This document shows positions 43,560 through 50,923 of a stretch of DNA of 64,000 bases, in pieces. Under the pieces are notes generated by a model. It saw only the letters and a list, made by a program, of their open reading frames with translations. It was not told the origin of the DNA and searched no databases. A program made the position numbers and the translations under genes. The stretch lies in NCBI RefSeq assembly GCF_003576345.1, contig NZ_QWGB01000008.1, positions 94,775 to 158,774 of the forward strand, read 5' to 3'. The DNA comes from Henriciella barbarensis. Its GTDB lineage: Bacteria > Pseudomonadota > Alphaproteobacteria > Caulobacterales > Hyphomonadaceae. The stretch's first letter is position 1. The number at the start of each line of letters is the position of its first letter.

Positions 43560-44642
43560 TCAATTGAGCAGATTGCGCCGGACGAACCGGTCACTTTCGG
43601 CCGGCAGGCTGATCATCAGCCCATCCTCGCCAATCTCCAACTTTCCATCGAACTTGGCGCCCGCGCCGTCAAGAAATGCTGGATAGAGCATCGGCGTTGG
43701 AAGCGGCGGCACAATATGTGTGAGGACAAGCGCTTCGACGTCCGCCGCCTGCGCGGTCTCAGCCGCTTCAGACGGGCTCGCATGATAGTCGAGTATGTCG
43801 CTGAAAATCGTGGAAAGTTCAGCATCGCCATTTCTCGCTGCGGCTTCTGACATGACTGCGACCATCTCCCGGTTCAGGGCTTCGTGAATAAGAAGGTCGC
43901 TTCCCCTGGCCGCCTGGGTCACGGCGTCGCTCCTGACCGTATCTCCACTGATCGTGACGGCCCTACTCTTATAGTCGATCCGGTAGCCAAAGGCCGGCTC
44001 AACAGGCTCATGATTGACGAGGAATGCCTGCACGCGCACGCCACCTTCTGAAAACACCGTCACTGCACCGTCCAATGGTGACGAAATCTCGGTCACTTCA
44101 GCGCCGAATCCCGAGGGGTTTGCGACAGCTTCCCCATGATGCGCCGTCCTGTATCCCGCATCGGCCCGATAGGCTGAAATAAATCCATCCGCCACAAGGC
44201 CTGTCCCCTCAGGCCCGGAGATCTGGACCGGCGTCGTACGGGACCCGGCGATCCAGGCTTGCAGCATCATCTCGCCAAGACCGTCGATATGGTCCGAATG
44301 CAGGTGGGTGAGAAAGACCATATCGGTCTCGCCAACCGGAAAGCCCATACGCATGAGATTGCGCATGCTGCCGGAGCCGGTATCGAAAACGAGCGTTTTA
44401 TCGCCTGCCAGAACACCGAGACACGGCCCGGCGCGCTCAGGGTCCGGGAGCGGCGAACCCGTACCGCAGAAATAGATATGAAGGCCGTCTTCCAATGTGG
44501 CTGTCTGATCAAGACCAACCAGCCTGCCTGCCATTCGCTCAAACACTGAAGCGCCAATTTTCGCCTGAAAAAGCTTGAAGACCGCACCCATGAGAACCAG
44601 CAATAAAATCAGGCCAACGACGCTGCGTAGAATCCATTTCAT
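43560..44642 (-). CDS. Membrane-anchored MBL-fold hydrolase (RNase Z/AtsA-like)
   Basis: 360 aa. An N-terminal helix (WILRSVVGLILLLVLMGAVF) would anchor the protein with the catalytic domain in the periplasm. MBL motifs: FCGTGSPLPDPERAGPC (RNase Z-type start), FDTGSG, THLHSDHIDGLGEM (zinc ligands), SGDTVRSD and LTHIVPP. This subgroup includes the zinc arylsulfatase AtsA of Pseudomonas, which cleaves sulfate esters by a different route from the formylglycine enzymes; lactonase or phosphodiesterase activity is also possible. Between the DsbA-like and TetR genes in one operon. Confidence 0.88.
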   Translation of the reverse strand: MKWILRSVVGLILLLVLMGAVFKLFQAKIGASVFERMAGRLVGLDQTATLEDGLHIYFCGTGSPLPDPERAGPCLGVLAGDKTLVFDTGSGSMRNLMRMGFPVGETDMVFLTHLHSDHIDGLGEMMLQAWIAGSRTTPVQISGPEGTGLVADGFISAYRADAGYRTAHHGEAVANPSGFGAEVTEISSPLDGAVTVFSEGGVRVQAFLVNHEPVEPAFGYRIDYKSRAVTISGDTVRSDAVTQAARGSDLLIHEALNREMVAVMSEAAARNGDAELSTIFSDILDYHASPSEAAETAQAADVEALVLTHIVPPLPTPMLYPAFLDGAGAKFDGKLEIGEDGLMISLPAESDRFVRRNLLN

Positions 44643-44664
44643 CAGCTTCCCCCCACCTTGGAAA

Positions 44665-45960
44665 TCACGATCGGACCGCAGAAAGCGAGGCCTTCATGGC
44701 GTCCTCGATCACCCACAACCGGTCCTGCCCCCATGCGGAAACCTCGCCGAAACGGAAGCTCGGCACACCCCACAGGCCGAGCGACATCATCTCGCGTCGG
44801 TTATCTTCCGCCTCCGCTTTCCAATGGTCTTTTCCGATCAGCGTTCTGGCCTCGCCCCAGTCCAGACCTGCGCGCTCAGTTATGGTGCGCAGCCCCTTAT
44901 CGGTGCCTGCATCAATGCCCTCGGCCCAGACACCGCTCAAAAAGCTTTTGGTGAACGCAAAGCCTTGGCCCTGTTCAATGGCCCAAGGCAAAATTGAATA
45001 CCCGCGCTCGACCGGCTCTCCAACGGGATCGCAGATTTTTCCGAAAGGCACTGTAAGTCGGCGCGCTTCCCGTGCTGTGTCCTGAATGATGTAACGTCCC
45101 TTCGCGCGCGGCACCTGCATGCCCCGCATGACCATGGGCAGGACGAACCGAAGCTTCAAATTCGCCCCATAGGCATCGGCAAGCGCTTTCACTCGGTTCA
45201 CGGAAATTGCCGTGTAGGGGCTGCGAAAGGACAGATAGAAGTGAAGATCTGGTGCGTTTTTGAAACCTCCGCCAATGGGTTCGTCAACGACTGCCGGCGG
45301 CGGAAAAATAAAGCTATCTGGCGCCTGTTCTGACACAGCGCCTTCATCTCTCAGACGCGCCTCCAGATAGTGAAGTCGGTCTATGCCCCAATACCATTCA
45401 CCCCCATAGTGGAACGTCCCTCCAAGATAGTGACCAAGCTCATCGCGAAGCCGGTCACCTTGCTCAAACAATAAATCGGGGTTCAGCGACGCGTCAGGTT
45501 CACGGCCAGATCCAGTCCAGAGCCATTTGCCAATCGGCGCCGCAGCGGCTGCAAACTGGCCATCATTGATGGCAGCGGCAAGCGCGCCGCTGGCTGTTTC
45601 GATTGCCTCTTTTGAGGGCTGGTGGCCGGGGTCGGTAAAGGACAGTCCCGCTTTCGACGCGAGACGAGCCGCGTCGATACGGGAATAATCAATCAGCCTC
45701 TGGCGGTCCGGCGCGGCCCAGTCTGGCGGGGGCGAAACGAGGTGAGGCTTGACGACAATGTTGTAGCGCTCACACAAGACTTTGAGAATTTGCGACGTCA
45801 GATCGGAGTAAGGGTCTGCAGTATCGTGGAAATAGTCGACCGTCCTCATAATACCCTTTCTCTTGCGCCGACTTTCAACGACTACGCGTCGACGGTCGAG
45901 CCTGCCCTTGCTGGTCAGATAACCCGTCACGATAGGTGAAATAATACTCTTCAAAGACAC
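44665..45960 (-). CDS. Tandem DsbA/2-hydroxychromene-2-carboxylate isomerase-like protein
   Basis: 431 aa containing two copies of the kappa-GST/DsbA-type fold. The first copy starts at MRTVDYFHDTADPYSDLTSQ (about residue 38) and the second at DLHFYLSFRSPYTAISVNRV (about 220), which ends with the typical GVPSFRFGEVSAWGQDRLW cis-proline block. The redox CxxC of DsbA is replaced by DTADPY and SFRSPY, as in glutathione-dependent isomerases. HCCA isomerases act in polycyclic-aromatic degradation. The first 37 residues have no clear role. First gene of the MBL-TetR operon, divergent from the FGE gene. Confidence 0.82.
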   Translation of the reverse strand: MSLKSIISPIVTGYLTSKGRLDRRRVVVESRRKRKGIMRTVDYFHDTADPYSDLTSQILKVLCERYNIVVKPHLVSPPPDWAAPDRQRLIDYSRIDAARLASKAGLSFTDPGHQPSKEAIETASGALAAAINDGQFAAAAAPIGKWLWTGSGREPDASLNPDLLFEQGDRLRDELGHYLGGTFHYGGEWYWGIDRLHYLEARLRDEGAVSEQAPDSFIFPPPAVVDEPIGGGFKNAPDLHFYLSFRSPYTAISVNRVKALADAYGANLKLRFVLPMVMRGMQVPRAKGRYIIQDTAREARRLTVPFGKICDPVGEPVERGYSILPWAIEQGQGFAFTKSFLSGVWAEGIDAGTDKGLRTITERAGLDWGEARTLIGKDHWKAEAEDNRREMMSLGLWGVPSFRFGEVSAWGQDRLWVIEDAMKASLSAVRS

Positions 45961-45987
45961 GTGACGATTGATCTCCTCTTCGCTCCC

Positions 45988-46015
45988 AATTATTATTTGG
46001 CACGCATAGTGTCAA
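45988..46015 (-). promoter_or_regulatory. Candidate sigma-70 promoter of the DsbA-like operon
   Basis: On the minus strand TTGACA (46010-46015) is followed after 15-16 bases by AATAAT/ATAATT (45988-45994). It lies in the 67-base divergent gap between the DsbA-like and FGE genes and reads toward the DsbA-like gene. Confidence 0.5.
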
Positions 46016-46027
46016 TTTTAATTCAGG

Positions 46028-46993
46028 ATGTCATCAACCGGTATGGACAGGAAAATTGACGCCGCTCCTTTCCTGTCCGGACTTGTCTGCCTCGGACTTA
46101 CAGCTTGCACTCCGGCGGAAAATGTACCCGCCACATCAGACGGTCGGTGCCCTCATCCTCCAGTCGGCAATTTTGTATCGATTGAAGGCGGCTCCTTTCT
46201 CATGGGATCAGACACCGGCTACCGCGAGGAAGCGCCGCAACGCGCTCAAACTGTCAGCAGCTTCGCGATGGGGGTAACCGAGGTCACGAATGCGCAATTC
46301 GCAGATTTCGTTGCTGAAACCGGATATGTGACCAGTGCGGAACGCGCACCTGACCCAGCCCTCTTGCCCGCCAACGCGCCTGCCCGTTTCAGAAAACCCG
46401 GGGCAGCCGTATTTACTCTGCCGAAGGGGGCGGGGCCCGGCCATTGGAGTTATGTGCCGGGCGCAAGTTGGCGGCGACCTGAGGGGCTGGATAGCACAAT
46501 CGAGGGCAAGCCGAACGAACCGGTTGTTCAGGTCTCCTATGAAGATGCCGAAGCCTTTGCCAGCTGGAAAGGTGCCCGCCTACCCTCAGAGGCCGAGTGG
46601 GAATACGCCGCACGCGCTGGCCGCTCGCCAACGACCTATGAATGGGGCGATGATCCGCCGTCTGCAGAAACGCCGCACGCGAACACCTGGCAGGGTATTT
46701 TCCCTATCTCTGATACAGGCGCTGACGGGTTCCGGGGACGCGCGGCGGTGGGGTGCTATGCACCCAACCCCTGGGGGCTTCACGATATGTCGGGCAATGT
46801 CTGGGAATGGACCACCAGCCCGTATAGCCAGATCGCGCAAGGCCCGGACTCGGTGATGACCATCAAGGGCGGATCATATCTCTGCGCAGACAATTTCTGC
46901 CGCCGCTATCGCCCGCCTGCCCGCCAGGGCCAGGAAGCCAGCCTTCCCTCAAACCATATCGGCTTTCGCATCGTCATGGGTGAGGCGCCCTGA
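46028..46993 (+). CDS. Formylglycine-generating enzyme, predicted lipoprotein
   Basis: 321 aa; the ATG at 46028 is used, 46043 is possible. The N-terminus ends in the lipobox LTAC (Cys27), predicting a lipoprotein. The FGE-sulfatase domain covers the rest: EGGSFLMGSD, VTNAQFADFVAETGY, RLPSEAEWEYAARAG, WGLHDMSGNVWEWT. The closing block GGSYLCADNFCRRYRPPARQ puts Cys286 and Cys291 at the two catalytic positions of aerobic, copper-dependent FGE. It would oxidise the Cys of CxPSR in the two nearby sulfatases. Most bacterial FGEs studied are cytoplasmic, so an exported one is unusual and implies modification outside the inner membrane. Confidence 0.9.
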   Translation: MSSTGMDRKIDAAPFLSGLVCLGLTACTPAENVPATSDGRCPHPPVGNFVSIEGGSFLMGSDTGYREEAPQRAQTVSSFAMGVTEVTNAQFADFVAETGYVTSAERAPDPALLPANAPARFRKPGAAVFTLPKGAGPGHWSYVPGASWRRPEGLDSTIEGKPNEPVVQVSYEDAEAFASWKGARLPSEAEWEYAARAGRSPTTYEWGDDPPSAETPHANTWQGIFPISDTGADGFRGRAAVGCYAPNPWGLHDMSGNVWEWTTSPYSQIAQGPDSVMTIKGGSYLCADNFCRRYRPPARQGQEASLPSNHIGFRIVMGEAP

Positions 46994-47090
46994 GCGCTTG
47001 AGAAGGCTCAGCAAGGAACGCGGGTCCCGGGACGCGCGAGGACTATTCGTCGACGTCCGTACCGTTCGAATTTCCAGGAAACTGGCTGGC

Positions 47091-47908
47091 GGTGCTGTCA
47101 GTCTAATGCGAACCCGTCTCCAGCATCGCTAGCCGCACGCTGCCCTATCCAACCACAAGTTGGCGCCATTCGAGAAGGGCAGCGTCGCGTCGTAATTTGA
47201 AAGTCTGGCGGTGGTTGATGTGGCGCTCGAGGTTAAAGTGATTATGGAACGAGGCGTGCGTCGAAGCGAATTTCTGCAGGTTCGACATTCGCCTGAATCT
47301 CAACATTGCTCGCTCTCGTCGCCGCAATGGCAAGTGGCTCTTCTCGGCGCGGTTGTTCAAATGGCGACCAACCTCCTGGCGATCGATATTTCCGATTTCC
47401 TTCACCGCTGCACCATAGGGTCTCAGCCGGTCTGTCACGACTGTCCGCGGCGCACCGTATCGCTTCATCGTTTTCTTGAAAAACCTCAAAGCCGCTGATT
47501 TATCTCTAGTTTTGGTGACGTAGCTTTCTAGAACTTCGCCCTCATGGTCGATGGCTCGCCAGAGGTAATGCGTCTCTCCGTTGTTCTTCACGAACACCTC
47601 GTCCAGGTGCCACTGCCATTGCGTGATTTGGCGCAAGTAGCTGGCGCGGCGAATGCGGATCTTGCCGGCAAACATCGGACCGAACCTATCGACCCAGAGC
47701 CGCACGCTCTCATGGCAGACGTCAATTCCACGCTCATGAAGGAGGTCTTCTACATTGCGCAGAGAAAGCGGAAATCGGACGTACATCATGACCGCAAGTT
47801 GGATGATCTCGGGCGACGTTTTGAAATAGCGAAATGGATTTCGGGGCATGAAGCAATCCTAGCCGCGTCGCCCTACCCACTCAATCGCCCGGTTCTCCTG
47901 ACAATGCC
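47091..47908 (-). mobile_element. IS6-family insertion sequence, copy A (818 bp)
   Basis: Left end GGTGCTGTCAG at 47091 and right end CTGACAATGCC at 47908 are imperfect inverted repeats sharing the TGTCAG core. The element contains one transposase ORF. Copy B (54146) has exactly the same 818-bp span, confirming the ends. No 8-bp target duplication is seen at its borders. Confidence 0.85.
47145..47849 (-). CDS. IS6-family DDE transposase (copy A)
   Basis: 234 aa, the normal length for IS6/IS26-type transposases. An N-terminal HTH region with MYVRFPLSLRNVEDLLHERG is followed by the catalytic DDE core: HLDEVFV, VVTDRLRPYG and NNRAEKSHLPLRRRER. All three acidic residues are present. It catalyses replicative, cointegrate-forming transposition, which builds directly repeated copies around cargo DNA. 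Differs from copy B at about 20 residues, so the two are not recent duplicates. Confidence 0.95.
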   Translation of the reverse strand: MPRNPFRYFKTSPEIIQLAVMMYVRFPLSLRNVEDLLHERGIDVCHESVRLWVDRFGPMFAGKIRIRRASYLRQITQWQWHLDEVFVKNNGETHYLWRAIDHEGEVLESYVTKTRDKSAALRFFKKTMKRYGAPRTVVTDRLRPYGAAVKEIGNIDRQEVGRHLNNRAEKSHLPLRRRERAMLRFRRMSNLQKFASTHASFHNHFNLERHINHRQTFKLRRDAALLEWRQLVVG

Positions 47909-47942
47909 CGTAATTCAGGAGCGGTAGCAGCAGGCCAGCCGT

Positions 47943-47962
47943 CCGAATCACGGGCTGGGTCA
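47943..47962. mobile_element. Probable relic of an IS3-type right terminal repeat
   Basis: CCGAATCACGGGCTGGGTCA resembles the terminal repeat of the IS3 element at the right of the window (CACGGGGCTGGGTCA at its end), with one base missing in the G-run. No transposase lies beside it. It may be a scar of an earlier IS3 copy next to IS6 copy A. Confidence 0.5.
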
Positions 47963-47971
47963 GATTGAACG

Positions 47972-48439
47972 TCAGCTAGCCAGGTTTTGTCTAATGACCT
48001 GGATCACTGATGACGCTGCCTCAATTTGCTCTTGAGACAGACCGCCAAAGGCATTGTTAGCAACACTTTCGGCGAGGCGCGCGATCTCTTCTGATCTCGC
48101 CAACGCAAACTCTGTCGGCACCACTCGCCAAATACGACGATCCTGCGTGTCAGCCTCACGCGTTACGTAGCCCGATTTCTCCAACTGATCGATCAGTGTG
48201 CCAACAGATGGACGGGCAACTTCTAATGCCTCGGCAAGTTGGGTTTGAGAAGCTGCCTTCAGCCTGAGTACGTAAATCAAGGCGTGCCACTGTGACCGCG
48301 TTAAGTCCAGCCGCTTCATTTCCTGATCAAAGGCCGCTCGCAACAAGCGAGTAACTTCTGCCAGCAAAAAGCTGAGATTCACTCGCTCATCATCCCCCAT
48401 ACGTCCGACAAAGCTATTTTCGGCAGTTGGAATTTTCAA
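47972..48439 (-). CDS. MarR-family regulator (paralogue 1)
   Basis: 155 aa from a TTG at 48439; an ATG at 48400 (MGDDERVNLSF) is equally plausible and aligns better with the paralogue at 58677. Winged HTH: SQWHALIYVLRLKAASQTQL, EALEVARPSVGTLIDQLEKS, and wing READTQDRRIWRVVPT. MarR proteins usually repress neighbouring genes and let go on binding small aromatic ligands. Divergent from the hydrolase-thioesterase-RND operon across about 80 bases. Clearly related to the second MarR in this island (the LTRxQW and RRxWRVVPT blocks are shared). Confidence 0.92.
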   Translation of the reverse strand: MKIPTAENSFVGRMGDDERVNLSFLLAEVTRLLRAAFDQEMKRLDLTRSQWHALIYVLRLKAASQTQLAEALEVARPSVGTLIDQLEKSGYVTREADTQDRRIWRVVPTEFALARSEEIARLAESVANNAFGGLSQEQIEAASSVIQVIRQNLAS

Positions 48440-48516
48440 AATATCATTCCGATTTACTTTATTTGTGAGTTACCTTACATTTAGGAGCATAACAATAATA
48501 TTTTAGGGGATTTATT

Positions 48517-49395
48517 ATGGCTATGAATGACGGTTGCGAGCGAGAAATCCAAGCAAGTGGTCTGACACTGACCTGTTCCGCTTACGGTCAGAACTCTGCG
48601 CCAACTGTAATATTTGCTCACGGAGGTGGTCAGACTCGCCATGCGTGGAAAGGCGCAGCCAGATCGCTTGGTCAGCAAGGATTTTATTCTATTGCCCTAG
48701 ATCTTCGAGGGCACGGCGATAGCGAATGGGCTGAGGATGGCGACTATTCTCTGGAGGCCTTCGGGCGTGATCTGGTCGCTGTCGCGGAGCAGCTAAGCGA
48801 CGAAGGGCGTGCACCTCACATTGTCGGCGCCTCGCTCGGCGGGCTCGGTGCCATGGTCGGTGCTGGCATGCTGCAACCAAAAGCTTTTGCTTCAATCACT
48901 TTGGTGGACATTACGCCAAACATGGAAGCTAGCGGCGTCGCAAAGATAATCGGCTTTATGGCCGAGCATAGCGTGGATGGATTTGCGACGCTGGAGGAGG
49001 CCGCAGATGTTATCGCGCAATATTTACCTCACAGGCCCCGACCGACAGATCTTGACGGCTTGCGCAAAAACCTTCGGCAAGGTCAGGACAAACGCTGGCG
49101 TTGGCATTGGGACCCGGCCTTCATTCAAGGGGTTATGAAGCGATCAGCCGTTGAGAGAGCTGGGGACCTTGAGCAATCGGTACGCAACATCACTGTTCCT
49201 GTTCATTTGGTGCGTGGACGCATGAGTGAGCTTGTCTCGGAGGCCTCAGTGCAAAAATTCCAAGCTTTATTGCCTCAAGCCCACTTCACAGATGTTGCTG
49301 GTGCGCGACACATGGTGGCTGGCGACAACAACGATGTATTCACCACGGCTGTCAGTAACTTTCTGCGGCAGCATTCGGAAGTTGTTGAAGCATGA
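48517..49395 (+). CDS. Alpha/beta hydrolase
   Basis: 292 aa, with AGGGG seven bases before the ATG. Motifs: FAHGGGQTRHAW (oxyanion), LDLRGHGDSEWA, nucleophile elbow VGASLGG (Ser106), and the late histidine GARHMVAG. It cleaves an ester, lactone or C-C bond. It shares HGGGQTRH with the fused protein at 376-1593 but keeps the serine. First gene of a four-gene operon in which every junction is a 4-base ATGA overlap. More AT-rich than genes left of 47 kb, consistent with acquisition. Confidence 0.9.
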   Translation: MAMNDGCEREIQASGLTLTCSAYGQNSAPTVIFAHGGGQTRHAWKGAARSLGQQGFYSIALDLRGHGDSEWAEDGDYSLEAFGRDLVAVAEQLSDEGRAPHIVGASLGGLGAMVGAGMLQPKAFASITLVDITPNMEASGVAKIIGFMAEHSVDGFATLEEAADVIAQYLPHRPRPTDLDGLRKNLRQGQDKRWRWHWDPAFIQGVMKRSAVERAGDLEQSVRNITVPVHLVRGRMSELVSEASVQKFQALLPQAHFTDVAGARHMVAGDNNDVFTTAVSNFLRQHSEVVEA

Positions 49396-49814
49396 GTGCA
49401 ACTCTGCCTGATCTCGCTTTCGTTCAGCAGGCATTAGAAGCGGCTCCGTTTCATCGCTGGCTCGGACTCACCGTGACCGAAACAGGCGCGGATGAAATCA
49501 AACTGTCTATGCCTTGGCGCGACGAACTCGTATCAAACCCGAAGGTAGAGTCCGCGCATGGCGGTGTGCTCGCCGCGCTGATCGACCTGACGGGGTTTTA
49601 CGCTTTGATTGCGACTGGAAATATGCCTCTGGCAACGGCAGATTTACGTGTTGACTATCATCAACTTGCAACGCCTGGCCCGCTTACAATTGTCGGAAAG
49701 GTGGTTCGCCTCGGAGCTACCCTATCCGTGGCGGAGGCCAGTGTTTACAGCAGTGACGGCGATTTGCTTTCGAGTGGCAGAGGGGCTTATCGGATGCTTA
49801 GGCCGTCAGCATGA
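49392..49814 (+). CDS. PaaI-type hotdog thioesterase
   Basis: 140 aa. Hotdog fold with the HGG motif in KVESAHGGVLAALIDLTGFYA. It hydrolyses aryl- or acyl-CoA thioesters in the cytoplasm. It overlaps both neighbours by 4 bases and sits between a hydrolase and an RND adaptor, which suggests removal or salvage of the CoA form of the compound handled by this operon. Confidence 0.88.
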   Translation: MSATLPDLAFVQQALEAAPFHRWLGLTVTETGADEIKLSMPWRDELVSNPKVESAHGGVLAALIDLTGFYALIATGNMPLATADLRVDYHQLATPGPLTIVGKVVRLGATLSVAEASVYSSDGDLLSSGRGAYRMLRPSA

Positions 49815-50923
49815 ACCGGCATTTGTCTTTCCGCGCGCTTATCCTAGTTTTTCTTTTTGCGTCTTGCTCAAATGAGCGACCTCCGGAGCAAACGGCTGTT
49901 GCGGTAGATGAGAGGCCAAAAACTATTGCCCCGATTAAAGTGAGCACAACTAGCGCTGAACGCATTGACCTTGCTCAGCCTCTAGTCGCGTCAGGAACAA
50001 TTGCGGCAAAGCAAACGAGCAACATTGGCGTGCTATCGCAAGGCGTAGTCGAAAAAATTCATGTCGGAGTTGGTGACCGTGTGAAAAAAGGCCAGGCATT
50101 GTTTCAGACGCGACGTATCGACTATCAACAACGACTTTCTGAAGCTGAAGCCCAACTTGATATTGCAATTGCGGGGTCGGCAAATGCCGAACGTGCGTTT
50201 AAAAGATATTCTGTTCTCGTCAATGATGGCTCAGTCTCACGAGCTGCTTACGAAGATGTTCAAACGGCATTTCAGGTTGCGGCATCGCAGGTCACGCTTC
50301 GCCGCACTCAAGTAGCTACCGCGCGGCAGGCGCTAGATGATACGATTGTTCGCGCGCCCTTCGATGGTGCGGTGACAGCCCGCTACGTCGACGAAGGCGT
50401 TTTCATGGCAAATAGTTTCTCTGGAATGGGCAATTCGGCGGTCCTTCAAATACAAGAGTGCGAGATCGCAGCAGGGATCCTATTTGCGCCGGAATCTGAA
50501 GTTGGTCGGTTGCGTCTTGGCTTGCAGGGCAACCTCTATGTCGATGGCCGGAGTGCACCTATCCCATCAGATATCATTATTTTAAATGATCGAGTTGATC
50601 CGCAAGCAAGAACCGTCGAATTCAGAATGGCATTTTTGAATGAGGGATGCGCAGTGCGAGCGGGGCAATCAGTGCGGGCGGAAGTGAACGTTGACCCGCG
50701 TCCAGCGCTTGTTTTGCCTAGGGCAGTGCTTCAGGGTTCGAGCACTTCTCCCTATGTCTTTAAAGTTGATGGTGATCGAGCCCGACGAGCATCGATTACG
50801 TTTCGAGATATTGATCCAGTTCGAATTGAAATTCTATCGGGCGTGAGTGAATCCGACTTAATTGTTGTCGACCCTCTAGATGCGATGCGTGACGGCACGG
50901 TAGTGGAGACCGACGTTTCATGA
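49811..50923 (+). CDS. RND efflux adaptor lipoprotein
   Basis: 370 aa. A signal peptide with lipobox LFASCSNE predicts a lipid-anchored periplasmic protein. The lipoyl half GVLSQGVVEKIHVGVGDRVK, a short helical hairpin (LSEAEAQLDIAIAGSANAER), and the second lipoyl half APFDGAVTARYVDEGVFM follow. It is the membrane-fusion partner of the permease that starts inside its stop codon (ATGA). No outer-membrane channel gene is in the island. Confidence 0.92.
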   Translation: MNRHLSFRALILVFLFASCSNERPPEQTAVAVDERPKTIAPIKVSTTSAERIDLAQPLVASGTIAAKQTSNIGVLSQGVVEKIHVGVGDRVKKGQALFQTRRIDYQQRLSEAEAQLDIAIAGSANAERAFKRYSVLVNDGSVSRAAYEDVQTAFQVAASQVTLRRTQVATARQALDDTIVRAPFDGAVTARYVDEGVFMANSFSGMGNSAVLQIQECEIAAGILFAPESEVGRLRLGLQGNLYVDGRSAPIPSDIIILNDRVDPQARTVEFRMAFLNEGCAVRAGQSVRAEVNVDPRPALVLPRAVLQGSSTSPYVFKVDGDRARRASITFRDIDPVRIEILSGVSESDLIVVDPLDAMRDGTVVETDVS

